Shown: piece by piece, positions 34,350 to 41,418 of the stretch
Numbering within the stretch: position 1 is the stretch's first letter
Layout: every line of letters begins with the position of its first letter
Assembly (NCBI GenBank): GCA_964538565.1
Contig: CAZIGW010000204.1
Coordinates: 1-41,418 of the forward strand
Direction: 5' to 3'
From: CAYVBN01 sp964538565
GTDB lineage: Bacteria; Pseudomonadota; Alphaproteobacteria; Rhizobiales; Xanthobacteraceae
Length of the DNA: 41,418 nucleotides
Made by a program: the position numbers and the translations under genes
The notes under the pieces: model-generated
Seen by the model: the letters and a program-made list of their open reading frames with translations, nothing else
Told to the model about the DNA's origin: nothing
Database searches by the model: none

Positions 34350-35453
34350 TCAGGCCTGCTCGTCGAAGAAAACCCGGTTGACGTGGCCCATTTTCCGGCC
34401 CGGACGCGCCGCCGCCTTGCCATAGAGGTGCACGCTCGCCCCTGGCACGTCGAGCCACTTGCGGTAGTCCTCGACCTCGGACCCGATCAGGTTGAGCATT
34501 TCGACCCGTCCGCGCCGGATCGGCGTCGCGAGCGGCCAGCCGGCGACCGCCCGGATGTGCTGCTCGAACTGCGACACCGAACAGCCGTCGAGCGTCCAGT
34601 GGCCGGAGTTGTGCACCCGCGGGGCGATTTCGTTGACCAGGACCGAATGCCCGGAGGGGCGCGCCAGCACGAACATTTCGACCGCGAGCACGCCGACGTA
34701 GTCGCACGCTTGCGCGATGCGGGCGGCGATGTCGCGCGCTTCCTCCGCCACCGCCGGGGCCACGGCGGCCGGCACGCGCGAAATCTTGAGGATGTGGTCG
34801 CGGTGCTCGTTCTCGGTCACGTCGAAACATTCGATCGTCCCGTCCGACCCGCGTGCCGCCACCACCGAAATCTCGCGCTCGAACGGCACGAACGCCTCGA
34901 GGATCGCCGGCTGCATGCCGATGCCGCGCCATGCCGCCTCCGGATCGGTGCCGTTCTGGATCATCCATTGGCCCTTGCCGTCGTAGCCGAAGCGGCGCGT
35001 CTTGAGCACGGCGGGACGGCCGATGCGGTCGAGCCCGGCGCCGAGATCGGCCGGTGCGCCGATCGCCGCGAACGGCGCCGTCGCGATGCCGAGCCGGGTG
35101 ACGAAATTCTTCTCGACCAGGCGGTCCTGCGTGGTCGCCAGCACCTGCGGGTCGGGGAGCACCGGCTTGCGCGCCGCCAGGAAGGCCGCGGTTTCCGCCG
35201 GCACGTTCTCGAATTCGTAGGTCACCACGTCCACGTCGGCGGCGAACCGGTCGAGCGCCCCGGTGTCGGCGTAGTCGGCGGTGGTGACGCGGTGGACCAC
35301 GTCGAAGGCCGGCGAGGCCGGGTCGGGCGAAAAGACGTGGCACTTGAGGCCGAGGCGGGCCGCGGCCAGCGCCAGCATGCGGCCGAGCTGGCCGCCGCCC
35401 AGGATGCCGATCGTCGCGTCGGGACCGAGCGCCCGCGCACGGCCCTGGCTCAC
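34350..35453 (-). CDS. purK: N5-carboxyaminoimidazole ribonucleotide synthase
   Basis: A 367-residue ATP-grasp enzyme that carboxylates AIR to N5-CAIR in purine synthesis. Motifs: TIGILGGGQLGRMLALAAARLG at the N-terminus, DVVTYEFENVP, VLKTRRFGYDGKGQW, EAFVPFEREISV and NEIAPRVHNSGHWT. The GTG at 35453 overlaps the purE stop by four bases (GTGA), so the genes are translationally coupled. Length is normal. The end reads MGHVNRVF. Confidence 0.96.
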   Translation of the reverse strand: MSQGRARALGPDATIGILGGGQLGRMLALAAARLGLKCHVFSPDPASPAFDVVHRVTTADYADTGALDRFAADVDVVTYEFENVPAETAAFLAARKPVLPDPQVLATTQDRLVEKNFVTRLGIATAPFAAIGAPADLGAGLDRIGRPAVLKTRRFGYDGKGQWMIQNGTDPEAAWRGIGMQPAILEAFVPFEREISVVAARGSDGTIECFDVTENEHRDHILKISRVPAAVAPAVAEEARDIAARIAQACDYVGVLAVEMFVLARPSGHSVLVNEIAPRVHNSGHWTLDGCSVSQFEQHIRAVAGWPLATPIRRGRVEMLNLIGSEVEDYRKWLDVPGASVHLYGKAAARPGRKMGHVNRVFFDEQA

Positions 35454-35947
35454 GGCGCGCGCTCGTCGGACGGCGCCTCGGCGACCGCGGCGGTCTGGCG
35501 TTGGCGCCAGGCTTCCAGCCGTTCGCCGAGCTTCGCATCGCCGAGCGCGAGCACGCTTGCCGCGAGCAGGGCGGCGTTGATCGCCCCGGCCTTGCCGATG
35601 GCGAGCGTGCCGACCGGAACGCCGGGCGGCATCTGCACGATCGAGTAGAGCGAATCGACCCCGGCGAGCTCCCGTGATTCGACCGGCACCCCGAACACCG
35701 GCAGCGTGGTGAGCGCGGCCGTCATGCCGGGCAGGTGCGCGGCCCCGCCGGCGCCCGCGATGATGACCCGGAAACCCGCGGCCTTCGCGCCCTTGGCGAA
35801 CGCATAGAGGCGCTCGGGGGTGCGATGAGCCGAGACGATGCGTGCCTCGTAGGCGAGCCCGAGCGCGTCCAGCGTCTCGGCGGCATGCTTCATGGTGGCC
35901 CAGTCGGACTGGCTTCCCATGATGATCGCAACCGGCTTCGCTGTCAT
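35450..35947 (-). CDS. purE: N5-carboxyaminoimidazole ribonucleotide mutase
   Basis: A 165-residue class I PurE that converts N5-CAIR to CAIR. Active-site segments: IIMGSQSDWATMKHA, IVSAHRTPERL with the catalytic His, AGAGGAAHLPGM and VGTLAIGKAGAINAALLA. ATG at 35947 with GAGG seven bases upstream. First gene of purEK, served by a strong promoter at 36048-36075. Confidence 0.96.
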   Translation of the reverse strand: MTAKPVAIIMGSQSDWATMKHAAETLDALGLAYEARIVSAHRTPERLYAFAKGAKAAGFRVIIAGAGGAAHLPGMTAALTTLPVFGVPVESRELAGVDSLYSIVQMPPGVPVGTLAIGKAGAINAALLAASVLALGDAKLGERLEAWRQRQTAAVAEAPSDERAP

Positions 35948-36047
35948 CGGCGCCTCTTCGAGCGCGATGCCGAAACGGGCACCGGCCTTCCAACAGGATC
36001 ACGCCCAACCAAAGACTCGGAGCGCGTGGCCCCAGAGGAAGGGGCGG

Positions 36048-36075
36048 ATTATAGGAATCGTCTTTGCACTGGCAA
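36048..36075 (-). promoter_or_regulatory. purEK sigma-70 promoter
   Basis: On the minus strand TTGCCA (36075-36070), 16-nt spacer, and a consensus TATAAT (36053-36048). The predicted start near 36041 gives a leader of about 94 nt before purE. No purine riboswitch was recognised in that leader. Confidence 0.65.
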
Positions 36076-36138
36076 GACGATCCGGCTCGGATATCCTTGT
36101 GCGGCGCGAATCTTGTTAACGCCTTGGGACGGGGACGG

Positions 36139-36852
36139 ATGAGGAAGCGGGACGGGCTGCCGGCAGCCAAGGCCGCGCACCGTAAGGCGGCGCGCGCGAG
36201 CGAGGCGGAGCCCACGGCGCGCCGCGCGCCGGAGCGCGCCCCCGAGCGCGAGCCGCGTTTGCGCCTGCGCTCCGATCCGATGCGGCTTGCCGCGGAAGTG
36301 GCCGAGCTCCAGGCGGAGCTCGACGCGCTGCGCGCCCGTATCCGCGAGCTCGAAGCCCATGCGGACGTCGATCCGCTGACCGACGTTCTCAATCGTCGCG
36401 GCTTCGAGCGGGAGCTCAGACGGGCGATCGCCTACGTGCGGCGCTACAAGGCCCACGCGGTGCTGGTCTATCTGGACCTCGACGGCTTCAAACCCATCAA
36501 CGATCGCCACGGCCACGCGGCCGGAGACGCCATGCTGCAGGCGCTGGCGGCGGAAATCGTGCGCCGCGCGCGGGCGTCCGACGCGGTCGGGCGGCTCGGG
36601 GGCGACGAGTTCGCCGTGCTGTTGTGGAACCTGAGCGAGCCCGACGCGCAGGCCAAGGCGCGCGCGCTCGAGGCCCTGATCGGCGGGACGCGGGTGCGTT
36701 GGGAGGGGCACGACCTCCAGGTCGGCGCCTCGGCCGGCACGGCCGAGTTGATGCCGGCGGATTCGCCGGCCGACGTGCTCGCGCGCGCCGACCGCGCCAT
36801 GTACGCGCGCAAGGCGGCGCGCCGGGCCGGCGTCATGTACGACCCCGCCTGA
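36139..36852 (+). CDS. GGDEF diguanylate cyclase
   Basis: A 237-residue protein predicted to make cyclic di-GMP from two GTP. A basic disordered N-terminus (1-45) leads to a short coiled coil (MRLAAEVAELQAELDALRAR, about 48-75) that probably dimerises it, then the GGDEF domain: DPLTDVLNRRGFE, DLDGFKPINDRHGH and RLGGDEF (154-158). The inhibitory I-site RASD (145-148) lies exactly five residues before GGDEF, so product inhibition is likely. No sensor domain or membrane segment is present. ATG at 36139. Divergent from purEK. Confidence 0.92.
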   Translation: MRKRDGLPAAKAAHRKAARASEAEPTARRAPERAPEREPRLRLRSDPMRLAAEVAELQAELDALRARIRELEAHADVDPLTDVLNRRGFERELRRAIAYVRRYKAHAVLVYLDLDGFKPINDRHGHAAGDAMLQALAAEIVRRARASDAVGRLGGDEFAVLLWNLSEPDAQAKARALEALIGGTRVRWEGHDLQVGASAGTAELMPADSPADVLARADRAMYARKAARRAGVMYDPA

Positions 36853-37057
36853 CCTTTTCGGAAGAGCTTCCCGCCGGCCCGACGAGCGACGGTTCGCCGC
36901 AACCGCGGGTGGTGGATTTCCGACATGATGGCGCCGCGAAAGTGCCGGGGCGACGACCCCGCCGTTAACTATGACCGCGCGCCGACGCGTGCTATGCAGC
37001 GCGCCGAATGCGCCAACGAGAGCGGCCGAAGTGCCGTATTCATGCGGGAGAGCAAGA

Positions 37058-38038
37058 ATGTTCAAGCCTGTGTCCGTGATCATCCTGGCGGGCGTCCTGT
37101 TGACCGCCGCCCAGGCGAACGCGCAACAGACGGATGCCGCCGACTATCCCAGCCGGGCGGTGAAGATCGTCGTCACGGTGCCGGCGGGCGGCGGCGTCGA
37201 CACGGTGACCCGCATGGTCGCCGAGCATATGCGCCAGCAACTCGGCCAGCCGTTCGTGGTCGAGAACCGCGCCGGCGCCTCCGGCAACCTCGGGGCGGAA
37301 ACCGTCTACAACGCCGAGCCCGACGGCTACACGCTGATGGCCTCGCAGCCGGCGCCGCTCACCATCAACCGCTTCCTCTACAAGAAGCTCACCTTCGATC
37401 CGACCGCGCTCGAGCCCGTCGCCGTGATGTCGAAGATTCCCAACGTGCTCATGGTGCGCAACGACTTCCCGGCCAAGACCGCGCAGGAGTTCATCGCCTA
37501 CGCCAAGGCCAATCCGGGCAAGCTCAACTATGCCTCGCAGGGCACCGGCACGACGTCGCACCTGACGGCGGAACTGTTCATGGCGCGCACGGGCCTGAAG
37601 CTCGTCCACATTCCCTACAAGGGCACGGCGCCCGCGCTCAACGACCTGATCGCCGGCCATGTCGACCTGATCTTCATGGAGCTCGCCTCGGCGATCCGGC
37701 TGCACAACGGCGGCAAGGCGCGGATTCTCGCCGTCGCGACCGACAAGCGCAATCCGGCGCTGCCGGACATTCCGACCCTGGAAGAAGCCGGCGTTCCGAA
37801 CTTCGAGTCGGCAACCTGGAACGCGATCGCCGCTCCGCCGAAGACCCCGAAGCCGATCATCGCCAAGCTCAACAAGGCGGTGAACGAGGCGTTGAAGTCG
37901 CCGGAGCTGCAGGATCACTTCAAGAAGCTGAGTCTGACGCCGGCCGGGGGCACGCCGGAGGACATGGCCGAGCTCATCAAGGCCGACACCAAGCTCTGGG
38001 GCGACGTCGTGCGCGCCGCCAACATCCAGACGCAGTAA
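37058..38038 (+). CDS. Tripartite tricarboxylate transporter substrate-binding protein (TctC/Bug family)
   Basis: A 326-residue periplasmic binding protein. Signal peptide (VSVIILAGVLLTAAQANAQ), then the Bug-family features YPSRAVKIVVTVPAGGGVDTVTR split over the first lobe, VVENRAGASGNLGAETV with the ligand loop, and a C-terminal lobe ending with EDMAELIKADTKLW. Such proteins bind carboxylates or small acids. ATG at 37058 with GGGAG upstream. No TctA/TctB membrane genes are next to it, which is common for this expanded orphan family. Ligand unknown. Confidence 0.92.
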   Translation: MFKPVSVIILAGVLLTAAQANAQQTDAADYPSRAVKIVVTVPAGGGVDTVTRMVAEHMRQQLGQPFVVENRAGASGNLGAETVYNAEPDGYTLMASQPAPLTINRFLYKKLTFDPTALEPVAVMSKIPNVLMVRNDFPAKTAQEFIAYAKANPGKLNYASQGTGTTSHLTAELFMARTGLKLVHIPYKGTAPALNDLIAGHVDLIFMELASAIRLHNGGKARILAVATDKRNPALPDIPTLEEAGVPNFESATWNAIAAPPKTPKPIIAKLNKAVNEALKSPELQDHFKKLSLTPAGGTPEDMAELIKADTKLWGDVVRAANIQTQ

Positions 38039-38116
38039 ACGCTCCGATCCGGGCGATGACCGGCGGCGGCCGTCGCCCGGATCAATGCCGGGGCTGGCGC
38101 CGGCCGGGCGATCCGG

Positions 38117-38323
38117 TCAGGCGATGATGTCCGGCGTGAGCTGATCTTCGATGAAAGTGATTCGGTCGCGCAGCACGAGCTTGCGTTTCTTGAGCCTTTG
38201 CACCTGAAGGATGTCGGAGCCGGGCGAGACCTGCAGCGCCTCGATCGCCGCGTCGAGGTCGCGATGCTCTTGTCTCAGGCGCGCAAGCTGGGCCCGAAGC
38301 TCGGATTCCTCTTCTTTCGTCAT
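38117..38323 (-). CDS. DUF465 (YdcH-like) small coiled-coil protein
   Basis: A 68-residue helical hairpin of the YdcH/DUF465 family: ELRAQLARLRQEHRDLDAAI, then LQVQRLKKRKLVLRDRI and FIEDQLTPDIIA. The xLKKRKLxLKDxI segment is the family signature. ATG at 38323. It is divergent from a second member of the same family 240 bp away. Function unknown. Confidence 0.88.
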   Translation of the reverse strand: MTKEEESELRAQLARLRQEHRDLDAAIEALQVSPGSDILQVQRLKKRKLVLRDRITFIEDQLTPDIIA

Positions 38324-38562
38324 GGTCGCCGCTGCATTTCCACCTCGCGCCGCCCGCGTTCAGCAGCGCCGCAGCCGATGCCCGAACGTATCATGTTTCG
38401 GCCGGCCTGCTCACGTTCGGCCCGTCCGACTTCAAACCGCCGGCGGTGTCAGAATGGTGAATCCAGCGGATTTGCTGCGCTGCACAATCAATCGCACGTC
38501 GACTTGGCTCGGGCCTCATGCCACAATTTTCCGCTGCCATCAGACGTGAGGAGATCTCCCCT

Positions 38563-38748
38563 ATGGCCATTCAATCCCATCTTGCGGAACTTGAGCGGCG
38601 ACATCAGGCGTTGGAGAACGAAATCGCTGAGGCCCTCCAGCACCCGTCGACCGACGATCTCAAGCTCGCGGAATTGAAGCGCCGTAAGCTGCTGGTAAAG
38701 GACGAGATTGCGCGCCTGAAGCTCGAAGCGGGCACGAGCGTGCACTAG
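38563..38748 (+). CDS. DUF465 (YdcH-like) small coiled-coil protein, second copy
   Basis: A 61-residue DUF465 protein: HLAELERRHQALENEIAEAL, then KLAELKRRKLLVKDEIARLK. ATG at 38563 follows GTGAGGAG. It is a distant paralogue of the divergent 38117-38323 gene, sharing the KxxKLxLxDxI pattern but little else. Function unknown. Confidence 0.88.
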   Translation: MAIQSHLAELERRHQALENEIAEALQHPSTDDLKLAELKRRKLLVKDEIARLKLEAGTSVH

Positions 38749-39116
38749 ACGGGATCCCGCGCGGCGGATCGTCTCGCCGCCGGATCACGGACATTCGAAC
38801 ATCGGGAATGCGTCCGCCGCGCGTCGACGCAGCCCGCGGGGTCTCATCGCATTCGCGGACCGGTGTTGCCCGTGCGGAGCGCGCCGTTCGGGAGCGCGAT
38901 CGCTGCTCCATCGACCGCCGGCGCTCGGCCCGAGCCGGCGGTTTTCGTTGGGCCGATGGAATCGCCATTGGCCGAAGTTGGAACGCACGCGCGTGACACC
39001 ATGAAGACTGGGCGCCCATGCGACCCCATCCGGCGTCGCCGCCCCGCTCGCGACCCCTTTTTTCAAGGCCGTTCCTGGTCAGCCCCCGCCCGATCGGACG
39101 GCCAGCACCCCGGACC
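38749..39116. other. Intergenic region between DUF465 and padR
   Basis: About 370 bp with no supported gene; open frames in both directions are shadows. It has a terminator-like hairpin at 38914-38945 and a C-rich tract followed by six T residues (39055-39063) after only a weak stem. No RNA gene was recognised, although the late terminator leaves room for a short transcript. Confidence 0.5.
38914..38945 (+). terminator. Terminator-like hairpin downstream of DUF465
   Basis: Perfect 9-bp stem ACCGCCGGC (38914-38922) / GCCGGCGGT (38934-38942) with an 11-nt loop, followed by TTT then CGTT. It lies 166 bp after the DUF465 stop. Confidence 0.5.
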
Positions 39117-39159
39117 TTGACCGTATATACGTAAACGGATATACGTCAACGTATATACG
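39117..39159 (+). promoter_or_regulatory. PadR promoter with three-copy 14-bp-spaced operator
   Basis: The promoter TTGACC (39117-39122), 17-nt spacer, TATACG (39140-39145) is filled by three copies of the palindrome CGKATATACG at 39122-39131, 39136-39145 and 39150-39159, exactly 14 bp apart. Copies 1 and 3 are perfect CGTATATACG; the middle copy has one change (CGGATATACG) and contains the -10. The outer copies form a 40-bp inverted repeat (39121-39160). Binding would cover -35, -10 and the start point near 39152, which suggests autorepression by the downstream PadR. Confidence 0.75.
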
Positions 39160-39171
39160 GAATGGGTGAAC

Positions 39172-39810
39172 ATGACCAAGGCGACCCGACCTTCGAATCC
39201 GCTGGCGCTCGCCGTGCTGGTGCTGCTGTTCGAGCGGCCGATGCACCCCTACGAGATGGCCGCCACGCTCAAGGAGCGGCACAAGGAGGAGAGCATCAAG
39301 CTGCGCTACGGCTCGCTCTACACGGTGATCGAGCTGCTGCTGCGCCGGCGCTACATCGTCGCGAAGGAGACGGTGCGGGAGGGCCGGCGGCCGGAACGCA
39401 CGGTCTACATGCTCACCCCGCTCGGCGAAGTGGAGATGCGCGAGTGGCTGAGCGATCTCCTGAGCAATCCGGCCAAGGAATATCCGCAGTTCGAGGCGGC
39501 GCTGTCGCTGCTGCCGGCGCTCACGCCGGCGCGCGCGGCCGAGCTGCTCGAGGCGCGGATCGTTCGGCTCGACCGCGAGATCGAGCGCGTGCGCGCGGGT
39601 CTCGCCAGCGCGGCCGGCCAGGTGCCGCGGCTGTTTCTGATCGAAGCGGAATTCTACATCGCCACGCTCGAAGCCGAGCGCGGGTTCGTTGCCGCGCTGA
39701 CGCGGGAGATCACGGACGAGACCCTCGACGGCGTCAGGTTCTGGAAGGAATTCCACGCCGCGAGGCAGGCCGGCGCCGAGACGCCGCCCGCGCTCGAACG
39801 CAAGGCCTGA
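39172..39810 (+). CDS. PadR-family transcriptional repressor
   Basis: A 212-residue regulator. The winged helix (about 8-90) has the PadR signature LALAVLVLLFERPMHPYEMA, then IKLRYGSLYTVIELLLRRRYI and RTVYMLTPLGEVEM; the C-terminal half is helical and should form the dimer and effector pocket. ATG at 39172; an in-frame GTG at 39166 is close by. It heads an operon with a small membrane protein and an FAD monooxygenase, and its own promoter is packed with a symmetric operator, so it probably represses the operon until a phenolic or other aromatic ligand binds. Confidence 0.92.
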   Translation: MTKATRPSNPLALAVLVLLFERPMHPYEMAATLKERHKEESIKLRYGSLYTVIELLLRRRYIVAKETVREGRRPERTVYMLTPLGEVEMREWLSDLLSNPAKEYPQFEAALSLLPALTPARAAELLEARIVRLDREIERVRAGLASAAGQVPRLFLIEAEFYIATLEAERGFVAALTREITDETLDGVRFWKEFHAARQAGAETPPALERKA

Positions 39811-39854
39811 GCGCGCCGGATCTTCCACGCAGGGCCATCGATCAGGAGATCGCC

Positions 39855-40031
39855 ATGACAAGCGAAAAGCAGAGTGACGCCGAAAGCTGGAAGTACGCCG
39901 AGAAGGCGCTGAACTGGTACGGCTGGGGCTCCCCGGTCGGGCTTGGGCTGTTCGTGGTGTCGCTCGGGATCGCCGCGATGTCGATCGGCGGCCTTGTGCT
40001 TCTGCTGCACCAGGCGGGGCTGATGCGATGA
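39855..40031 (+). CDS. Single-pass small membrane protein
   Basis: A 58-residue protein with a charged, tryptophan/tyrosine-rich start (ESWKYAEKALNWYGWGSPVG) and one transmembrane helix (LGLFVVSLGIAAMSIGGLVLLL). ATG at 39855 with AGGAG upstream. It lies 44 bp after padR and overlaps the monooxygenase start by four bases (ATGA), so it is translationally coupled and likely works with that enzyme, perhaps as a membrane tether. No known family was recognised. Confidence 0.75.
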   Translation: MTSEKQSDAESWKYAEKALNWYGWGSPVGLGLFVVSLGIAAMSIGGLVLLLHQAGLMR

Positions 40032-41362
40032 CGGCGCACGTTCGGCCGTTGCCCGCGGCGGCGAGCCGGAGCGCGGGCCTGCACGTCCTCGTCATCGGCG
40101 GCGGCATCGGCGGGCTGACCCTGGCGCACGGGCTGAAGAAAGCCGGCGTCGGCGTCGCGGTCTACGAACGAGACCGCACCGTGACGTCGCGCCTGCAGGG
40201 CTATCGCGTCCACATCAGTCCCACGGGGAGCGCCGCGCTGCACGAATGCCTACCGGGCGACCTGTTCGCGCTGTTCGATCGCACCTGTGGCCGGCCCAAC
40301 CGCGCCGTCCGGTTTCTCACCGAGCAGATGAAGGTCCTGCTCGCGTTCGAGGGCGATGTCATCGCCGACGATCATCCGATCGCCCGGCATCGCTCGGCAA
40401 GCCGGATCACGTTGCGGCAGGTGCTGCTGTCCGGCCTCGAGGACGTGGTCCACTTCGGCAAGACCTTCACACGCTACGAACAGCACGGCGCGCGTGTCGC
40501 CGCGCATTTCGAGGACGGCACCACGGCAGAAGGCGACGTTCTGGTGGCGGCCGACGGCGGCGGCTCGCGCGTGCGCCGTCAATTCCTCCCGCAAGCCGGG
40601 CGCATCGATACCGGCGTCGTCGGGATCGCCGCAAAGATCTTTCTCGACGAGGCGCGCGAGCGGATCGCCGAGCCGCTGCGCGACGCCGTCAGCCTGGTGG
40701 CGGCGAGGGGTGGCTTCGGCCTGTTCGTCGCTCCGCATGAAGCAAGTGACAACGTAACGGGTATCGCGACGGGCGAGGCGGCCGACGTCGAATCCGGCAA
40801 TCTCTTCGACAACCGGCGCGGCTATCTGATGTGGGCGCTGAGCGGACGGCGCGCCGCGTTTGGCTTCGGGCAGGACGTCGAGGCGCTCGACGGCGCCACG
40901 CTGGCGACCGCGGCAGTGCGTACCATGCGCGACTGGTCGGCGGGGTTCCGCGATCTCGTCGCGCTCTCCGATCCGACCACGTTCTCCTGCCTGCGCATTC
41001 GCACCTCGGTGCCGGTCGCGCCGTGGCCGACAGGCCGCATCACCTTCCTGGGCGATGCCATTCACTCGATGACGCCCTATCGCGGCATCGGCGCCAACGT
41101 GGCGCTCAGGGACGCGGCGGGTCTCGCGCGCGCGCTCGCCGCCGCGCCGCACGGCGATGCCAACCTGATTCAGGCGATCCACGCCTACGAATGCGAGATG
41201 ATCGACTACGGCTTCCGCGCCGTGCGCAATTCCTTGCGCGCGATGGAGCAGACGATCTCCACCAGCGGACTTCAGCGCGCGTTCACCCGCGCGGCGTTCC
41301 GGGTGATCGACAAGATGCCGCCGCTCAAGCGCCGGATGGCGCGCGGCCTCGGCGAGGCGTGA
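40028..41362 (+). CDS. FAD-dependent aromatic monooxygenase
   Basis: A 444-residue group A flavoprotein monooxygenase. The FAD site GGGIGGLTLAHGLKKAG (about residues 24-40) is followed by the DG motif DVLVAADGGGSRVRR near 175 and the GD motif FLGDAIHSMTPYRGIGAN near 340. The family hydroxylates aromatic or polyketide substrates with NAD(P)H and oxygen. ATG at 40028 overlaps the membrane protein stop. The downstream end of the operon may lie beyond the window. Control by PadR points to inducible breakdown or detoxification of an aromatic compound; the substrate is unknown. Confidence 0.9.
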   Translation: MTAHVRPLPAAASRSAGLHVLVIGGGIGGLTLAHGLKKAGVGVAVYERDRTVTSRLQGYRVHISPTGSAALHECLPGDLFALFDRTCGRPNRAVRFLTEQMKVLLAFEGDVIADDHPIARHRSASRITLRQVLLSGLEDVVHFGKTFTRYEQHGARVAAHFEDGTTAEGDVLVAADGGGSRVRRQFLPQAGRIDTGVVGIAAKIFLDEARERIAEPLRDAVSLVAARGGFGLFVAPHEASDNVTGIATGEAADVESGNLFDNRRGYLMWALSGRRAAFGFGQDVEALDGATLATAAVRTMRDWSAGFRDLVALSDPTTFSCLRIRTSVPVAPWPTGRITFLGDAIHSMTPYRGIGANVALRDAAGLARALAAAPHGDANLIQAIHAYECEMIDYGFRAVRNSLRAMEQTISTSGLQRAFTRAAFRVIDKMPPLKRRMARGLGEA

Positions 41363-41418
41363 AGGTTCGGCGGGAGCCGCCCGGATTGGAAGGGCCCGAT
41401 GGCCGCAATTGTGCGGCG

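Overview
The window is a GC-rich chromosomal segment of an alphaproteobacterium, most likely of the order Hyphomicrobiales (Rhizobiales; Bradyrhizobium, Rhodoplanes or Pseudolabrys-like). The evidence is the set of lineage-typical genes (CpdR, GapR/DUF2312, DUF1244, DUF1036, DUF882, aa3-oxidase small subunit IV, split pntAA/pntAB/pntB) and the regulatory sites: CtrA-type TTAA-N7-TTAA boxes, an EcfG-type GGAAC-N16-CGTT promoter and a ROSE-like leader on a small heat-shock gene. No phage, insertion sequence, CRISPR array or secretion locus was seen. This is mostly core genome, and the unusual material lies in regulation and in a few divergent proteins.

Layout. 1-6.5 kb: the 5' part of gltB (minus), a frameshifted threonine aldolase, a secreted Pro/Ala-rich protein, hsp20 with its leader, a lysophospholipase-like hydrolase and hisN. 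6.5-9.7 kb: an intergenic region with a strong candidate small RNA, N-formylglutamate amidohydrolase, cpdR, tRNA-Val(GAC), an FMN reductase and a zinc-free L36 gene. 9.7-13.8 kb: a TPR protein facing a tightly packed glycerate 2-kinase / DUF1036 / pyruvate kinase operon. 14-18.2 kb: iorAB molybdenum hydroxylase, DUF1244, gapR and a two-CBS-domain protein. 18.6-24.9 kb: an envelope block (small secreted protein, RHH-like protein, DUF882 M15-like peptidase, YcbB-type L,D-transpeptidase) ending in a TacA-like response regulator whose sigma-54 ATPase has lost its key motifs. 25-32.9 kb: oligoendopeptidase F with an ABC1/UbiB-like kinase, then the aa3 small subunit and pntAA-pntAB-pntB, then an alpha/beta hydrolase. 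32.9-41.4 kb: a TPR lipoprotein, rpsU, purEK, a GGDEF protein, a TctC-type binding protein, two divergent DUF465 genes, and a PadR / small membrane protein / FAD monooxygenase operon.

How the parts fit. Glycerate kinase, (off-window) enolase and pyruvate kinase make a glycerate-to-pyruvate route. The pnt genes sit beside a terminal oxidase subunit and supply NADPH from the proton gradient. CpdR, GapR and two CtrA-type boxes tie the window to the cell cycle. Heat (ROSE), general stress (EcfG) and an inducer sensed by PadR are three separate regulatory inputs. The most promising undescribed items are the candidate RNA at about 6762-6856 (three hairpins, several exposed anti-Shine-Dalgarno stretches, own promoter and terminator), the ATPase-degenerate CtrA-box regulator at 23383-24897, and the three-copy 14-bp-spaced PadR operator at 39122-39159. 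All functional statements come from reading the sequence; no database search was run.
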